Part shown: positions 59,128 through 64,000 of the stretch, one piece after another
How the letters are laid out: each line of letters opens with the position of its first letter
Position numbering within the stretch: the first letter of the stretch is position 1
Assembly: GCF_000224145.3 (NCBI RefSeq)
Contig: NW_004191397.1
Coordinates: 1 to 64,000, forward strand
Direction: 5' to 3'
Source of the DNA: Ciona intestinalis
Taxonomy: Eukaryota > Chordata > Ascidiacea > Phlebobranchia > Cionidae
Length of the DNA: 64,000 nucleotides
Made by a program: the position numbers and the translations under genes
The notes under the pieces: model-generated
What the model was told of the DNA's origin: nothing
Seen by the model: only the letters and a program-made list of their open reading frames with translations
The model's database searches: none

Positions 59128-60115
59128 AAAAAATTGCCGCAGAGTTTTACAATCTTTGAAATTTGCCACTTTGCATAGGAGCAATTGATAAAAAGCATAT
59201 TACGATTCAGGCACCTTGGAATTCAGGTTCAGAGTTTTTCAACTACAAGGGCTACAGCAGAACTGCATATTAAGACTAGATATTTCTATTGCTTCAGTTA
59301 TGTTTTACAAATTCATTATGGCCACAAGGTTGCACACATATTAACGGTATAATAATACGTTGCAATTTTATTTACACACACCTACACATGAACATCCAGC
59401 AATCACATAGGCCATACAAAAATTAAATCAGTTTCCTTCATTCTTTTAGACACATCAACATTAATTAAAGGAAAGGCATATTGTTTAAATATACTGGCCC
59501 CACAAGCAGTTTTATATACTCACAAGCTTTATCTGTTCTTTGTGTAACTGTTTTACAAATGCATTAACTGGGAATAGTGGAACACATAGTGATGGTGATA
59601 ATTTTCACTGGCATTTGGAAAAATGTTTCTACACATGAACATCCAGCAATCACATAGGCCATACAAAAATTAAATCAGTTTCCTTCATTCTTTTAGACAC
59701 ATCAACATTAATTAAAGGAAAGGCATATTGTTTAAATATACTGCCCCCACAAGCAGTTTTATATACTCACAAGCTTTATCTGTTCTTTGTGTAACTGTTT
59801 TACCAATGCTTGACACTGGGAATAGTGGAAGACATAGTGATGGTGATACATTTTCACTGGCTTTGGAAAAATGTTTATACAAAACAAACTGAATATACCC
59901 CACCAGAGACTATACCAGGAACTAATATTGAACTTTCATTTTGCCTTATTGGTGATGCAGCATTTCCATTAAAATCCAATTTACTTTGACCATATCCTGG
60001 GAGCTCCTTACCAGAAGTAAAAAATATTCAATTATAGACTAAGAGCAAGAAGAATAACTGAAAACACAGTTGGTACTTTGGTTACACGTTGGCGGATTTT
60101 CGGAAAAATGTTTAT
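59128..60115 (+). pseudogene. PIF/Harbinger DDE transposase remains
   Basis: Two separated blocks. The first (about 59165-59285) has the Harbinger DDE core [20 protein letters not shown] and [12 protein letters not shown]. The second (about 59930-60110) has LIGDAAFPLK, PYPGSSLPE and, in another frame, text like TRWRIFRKM. Stops and frame changes occur between and within the blocks: a stop follows shortly after YSRTAY and several lie after FPLKSNLL. About 640 bp of unrelated, duplicated sequence (59385/59629, unit about 243 bp) separates them. The element is dead. The MADF gene at 46928 could be its former partner. Confidence 0.75.
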
Positions 60116-60339
60116 AACACATTTTACATTTCCAATTAGAGTTGAGCCTTTCGGTAAAAAGTTATCTCCGGGGCACAGAGACGTCTAAACCATGCTTGCC
60201 TGCTTAACATTTATAAGGAGCACTGCGACATTCTGGACAAATCTAACATTATTAAAGAGTGGATCTCCCGCACAGCTACAAGGAAAAACACATTTTACAT
60301 TTCCAACTAGAGTTGCGAGCCTTTCGTACTTGTTTGTTT

Positions 60340-60560
60340 AGTTTCGTTAACTTCGTTAATAGATACAAATTTCAAAAGCAGCCCCAATATGGTGCCTGCT
60401 GGCTAGTTATGTAATCGTATTTATGTTTTACGTGCGTTTACAATATAGTTTCGTTAACTTCGTTAATGGATACAAATTTCAAAAGCAGCCCCAATATAGT
60501 GCCTGCTGGCTAGTTATGTAATCGTATTATGTTTTACGTGCGTATGTTTTACGTGCGTTT
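60340..60560 (+). repeat. Tandemly repeated segment, unit about 103 bp
   Basis: TTCGTTAACTTCGTTAATGG ... GGCTAGTTATGTAATCGTAT ... TTTTACGTGCGTTTACAATA occurs twice here (60343, 60447) and twice again at about 62863 and 62966, on both sides of the THAP-DDE pseudogene; it may mark that element's ends. Confidence 0.6.
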
Positions 60561-60568
60561 AATTAAAA

Positions 60569-61515
60569 ATGCCAAGCTGTGTAGCTAGGCTGTTACAACA
60601 ACAGCACAAAAAAAAGCGCTTGTTTCGCTTTTCCAACACCGATCCATTGCGAAGAAATAAGTGGATCGTTGCTTGTAAGAGGAAGGCAAAAGATGGATCT
60701 GACTGGAATCCAACAAGCAAACACACCTATATTTGCGAGGATCACTTTATTACAGGTATTGGCTGTTATATCATATTGAGATAAAAAGTGCTTAGCCTAT
60801 ACCTGTTTGGCTATTCCATCATAAACATTAATATTTTTCTGACTGTTGACTGCATGCTGCTTTTTAGGACAACCCTCATTGGAAGAGTGCCATCCAGATT
60901 TTGTGCCTTCTGTATTTAATTTCAGGCAAATGTCTGAAATTGAAAAGAAAACTAAGCTGGATAGGTATCAAAGAATGAGCTCCAGAACCACTGATATAAC
61001 GACGACTACAAAATCTGAAACCAGCATTCCAGCAGTTGATCAACCTAAAACTAACGATAACGATGTAGATCTGGAAAATGATAAAGAAGTTGAAGCAGTT
61101 CAATTGAATCGTCTGTTGCTCGATGAAGTTGGTAGTCTCAGATCAGAAACAAAGAAATTAAAACAAGAAATACAAAATCTCCGAAGCAAGCAGTTTTCAT
61201 ATGAAATGTTTCGGAATGATGCAGACAAATTTAAGTTTTATACCGGGATCACCTGTGATGTTTTTGACTACATCTTTAATTTCATTTCATGTAATCATGT
61301 AATTTGGGGCTATGTAAATCTCCTGTCGCAATGAAGGATCAGTTGATGCTGACAATGATGAAGCTTAGATTAAACATACCCTTTGATTGTCTGGCAAATT
61401 GGCTTTTTTAATACATTGGCCAGATACAGATGCTTCTAGAAAGACCATCCCTCGTGTATTTCACCAATATTTTCCACGACTAACGGGAATAATGGATTGT
61501 TTTGAAATTTTTATT
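60569..61515 (+). pseudogene. THAP-domain DDE transposase (ISL2EU/IS5-type), truncated and broken
   Basis: Exon 1 60569-60756 encodes the N-terminal part of a THAP finger (MPSCVARLL, KRLFRF, TDPLRRNKWIVACKR, YICEDHF). Intron GT-AG, then from about 60869 GQPSLEECHPDFVPSVF completes the THAP (CHPDFVP tail). A linker and a coiled coil (LLLDEVGSLRSETKKLKQEI) follow, then FRNDADKFKFYTGITCDVFD, the N-terminal helices of DDE_Tnp_4-type transposases. After a stop near 61334 the family text continues in other frames (MLTMMKLRLNIPFDCLANW; HWPDTDASRKTIPRVF; GIMDCFEI with the first catalytic Asp), then homology ends near 61510. The first THAP Cys pair is not clear. ISL2EU-type elements are known to pair THAP with this transposase fold; that assignment is inference. 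Confidence 0.72.
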
Positions 61516-61519
61516 TAAG

Positions 61520-62680
61520 TATTCGTAAATTTCCGGGTATTCCAATGATGGCCAAATACTCGGATCATTGGACCATGAATCTGCCGGCATCCACACAACT
61601 GAAGCTTGGCTTCGTACCTTATAAGGCTGCTAGAGTCTAACTTTAACTTATAAGCCATTTTCTGCGTTCTATACCTGTAAGCATGTAGTAACATCTGTAT
61701 AACTAAACTACCTGTATTTAGTATTGTATGTATAGTTGTATACGAACAATTTTTGCAAAAACATTCTTTATTGTCACATGATCTATCAAAGGTTTGAAGT
61801 CGCGAACAAGTTGCTAATAAACTTAAATTATTTACAGTTATATGGCTTAACATATTTGTTGTGGGTATTTAAACAGTCCAACTTGGCATTTGAATGCAGT
61901 GTATGAGGGTATAATCCCCTGCAGAAATCTTTGCACCTCTCATCGTACATCACATCATTTGTTGGTTGTGCAGTTCTGCTCGGACTTCCTCATTTGTAGC
62001 TTTAAATTTGTTCTACTCTATAACATAGAGACATCACATGAACTGATTTGTTTTGAGACATCTTCCTCTTCCAGTGTCAGGGTTACAGGCACTACCAGTG
62101 TAAAGCTCAAAATCACATATATTAAAAAAAAACTAATTAATAAAAAGAATATATATATATATATAATAAAAAGAACAACTAAAAGAACCATTCTTGTTTA
62201 CAACTGCCAACAAATAACCTTTATAAAAAAGTGTTCTGTTTCCACATTATTACATAACGTCGACTATACACACCGGAATCTCAGTAACACAGCACAAACT
62301 GCCTTCGTAGATTACTATATTATGCAGCTATAAAGAAGCAGTAAGGAAAGAACGAATACAAAAACAAGCGGCTCAAACTCTCAAAGGATACCCCGGGCAA
62401 CAAATAAGAGGGCGCCAGGCGCAATAAGTCTACAGCAAACAAAGAGTTTAAAACATCCCTCTATAACCCTAACTCGTACCAAGTAATAAAAATCCTGTTA
62501 GGTTAGCTTTTTGCATAAAAATCGATCGTACTTACTAGTTTCACAATGTTGGTAATGCTAATCTCTGTTTGTTTACGTTTTTCTAAGGCTGCAGGTTCAA
62601 ATAACAATACGCATAAGACGTCAACCCGGATCTGAGAATTATGTTTTACGTGCGTTTACAATCCTGGTGTAATGTGTGAA
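61520..62680. other. Stretch without recognisable gene
   Basis: A 147-aa ORF at 61890-62333 and a 112-aa ORF on the minus strand at 61515-61853 have no family features; the former ends in low-complexity Lys/Ile sequence. No repeat recognised except short AT runs. Confidence 0.45.
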
Positions 62681-62689
62681 TATATTTTT

Positions 62690-64000
62690 ATTATATGTAT
62701 GATGCATTTGTTTGATAAGTTCTATGGCTATACCTTTTCTACTTTCTTTCCGCTTGATTTTTTAAAAACCAGGTCTCCAACCTTAAAGTGGAAGCACCTT
62801 ACTCCTTTTTCAATTTGTACTTGTTTGTTTAGTTGAGCCTTTCGTACTTGTTTGTTTAGTTTCGTTAACTTCGTTAATGGATACAAATTTCAAAAGCAGC
62901 CCCAATATGGTGCCTCCTGGCTAGTTATGTAATCGTATTATGTTTTTCGTGCGTTTACAATATAGTTTCGTTAACTTCGTTAATGGATAAATTTCAAAAG
63001 CAGCCCCAATATGGTGCCTGCTGGCTAGTTATGTAATCGTATTATGTTTTACGTGCGTTTACAATAAAAAGCGTATTATGTTTTACGTGCGTTTACAATC
63101 CTGGTGTAATGTGTGAATATATTTTTATTATATGTTAGATGCATTTGTTTGAGTTCTATAGGCTATACCTTTTCTACTTTCTTTCCGCTTGTTTTTTTTA
63201 AAAACCAGGTCTCCAACCTTAAAGTGAAAGCACCTTACTCCTTTTTCAATTTTTTTTTGTGACAAAGTTGTTGTTGTTTTTGGGCTTTCTGGATGTTTAA
63301 CTTTGTCTGTAACACAGTTTTAAACTAATGTTATCGACCTGCTGATCTATTTTTCTAGCTTCAAGTTCTATAAGCTATACCTTTTCTACTTTCTTTCCGC
63401 TTGTTTTTTTTTAAAAACCAGGTCTCCAACCTTAAAGTGGAAGCACCTTACTCCTTTTTCAATTTTTTTTGTGACAAAGTTGTTGTTGTTTTTGGGCTTT
63501 CTGGATGTTTAACTTTGTCTGTAACACAGTTTTAAACTAATGTTATCGACCTGCTGATCTATTTTTCTAGCTTCCTCCATTCTTTCTGAATCACTATCTT
63601 TCGTAGGGAGGGATAAATTATGGGGTTCTCTCTTGAACATAACCTGGTATGATATGAACATTGCTTCTACAGGAATTTATTTCTCAAGAGAAGGCCTATT
63701 TGAAACTTACCAGAAAAGGTGAGCATTCGATTGATTTTTGATATGAAATATTTATGTTGTAGGAAATCTGGGGATTTCATCCCAATCATTCTGATCACTA
63801 AAATTTTAGCAGTATTACGTACACATAAAAGACATATGGTAATATATTATAACTTGATATACCTGTTAGTATATTTGCCTAAAACATTCTTAAATGTTCG
63901 ATTTGTTCGTTCGTCCTGACCGTTTGTTTGTCCCTGTTAGTATATTTGCCTAAAACATTCTTAAATGTTCGATTTGTTCGTTCGTCCTGACCGTTTGTTT
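62690..64000 (-). pseudogene. Fossil of an integrase-bearing retroelement (LTR-type), 3' part, broken
   Basis: Minus-strand text resembles the end of an integrase core and the C-terminal region that follows it in LTR retrotransposon polyproteins. The window ends inside it, so its 5' part lies beyond 64000. It is clearly dead: several breaks, and at least two local direct duplications (units about 213 bp at 63150-63570 and about 67 bp at the window's end). No LTR was identified. Family is probably Ty3/gypsy kin, but a DNA transposon with a related integrase is possible. Moderate age is guessed because the family text is still readable. Confidence 0.55.

Noticed and set aside
61890-62333. 147-aa ORF as a gene
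   Set aside because: No family features; the second half is low-complexity Lys/Ile/Tyr from AT-rich sequence, in the middle of transposon debris.

Overview
This is a window of an AT-rich animal genome. Genes have short exons and short GT-AG introns, and several coding sets (BCAS2, NDUFA5, P4HA, rolling-stone-like, SK-type channel) read as clear chordate/metazoan orthologues. The repeat set (a roughly 190-bp MITE ending in GGGTGGGGGAAGATGGGAC, a tRNA-headed SINE, 3-11 kb gene spacing) suggests an ascidian tunicate, most likely Ciona. That species call is inference from gene structure and repeats, not from a search.

Left part (1-32.7 kb) is gene-bearing. In order: nested repeats; BCAS2 (+, single exon) and NDUFA5 (+, 3 exons) close together; a SEA/EGF mucin-like membrane protein (-, 9 exons); an orphan 109-aa ORF (+); a divergent small-conductance calcium-activated K channel (-, about 13 exons) whose selectivity filter reads GSGE instead of GYGD; two tandem rolling-stone-like membrane protein genes (-, 3 exons each, matching exon sizes); an unidentified basic protein gene (-, at least 4 exons); and a complete prolyl 4-hydroxylase alpha gene (+, 12 exons). 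Introns and spacers here are loaded with MITEs and SINEs, some inserted in one another with readable target duplications.

Middle part (32.7-42.7 kb) has no host gene. It holds palindromic nests of non-autonomous elements, a TIR element with an 8-bp target duplication and an internal 360-bp tandem satellite, a diverged relative of it, an interstitial CCCCTAA array beside a tRNA-like sequence, and a broken hAT transposase.

Right part (42.7-64 kb) is a transposon graveyard: a LINE endonuclease fragment; a MADF-domain gene; a large TTAA-flanked THAP/DDE transposon of Kolobok type carrying, on its opposite strand, an ORF that resembles the cytoplasmic ballast domain of P2X7 receptors; PIF/Harbinger DDE remains; a second THAP-DDE transposase; and a broken retroelement integrase fossil. 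From about 41 kb onward there are at least fifteen immediate direct duplications of 30-365 bp, plus two of the window's four N gaps. This may be assembly stutter between haplotypes, so structure there should be read with caution.
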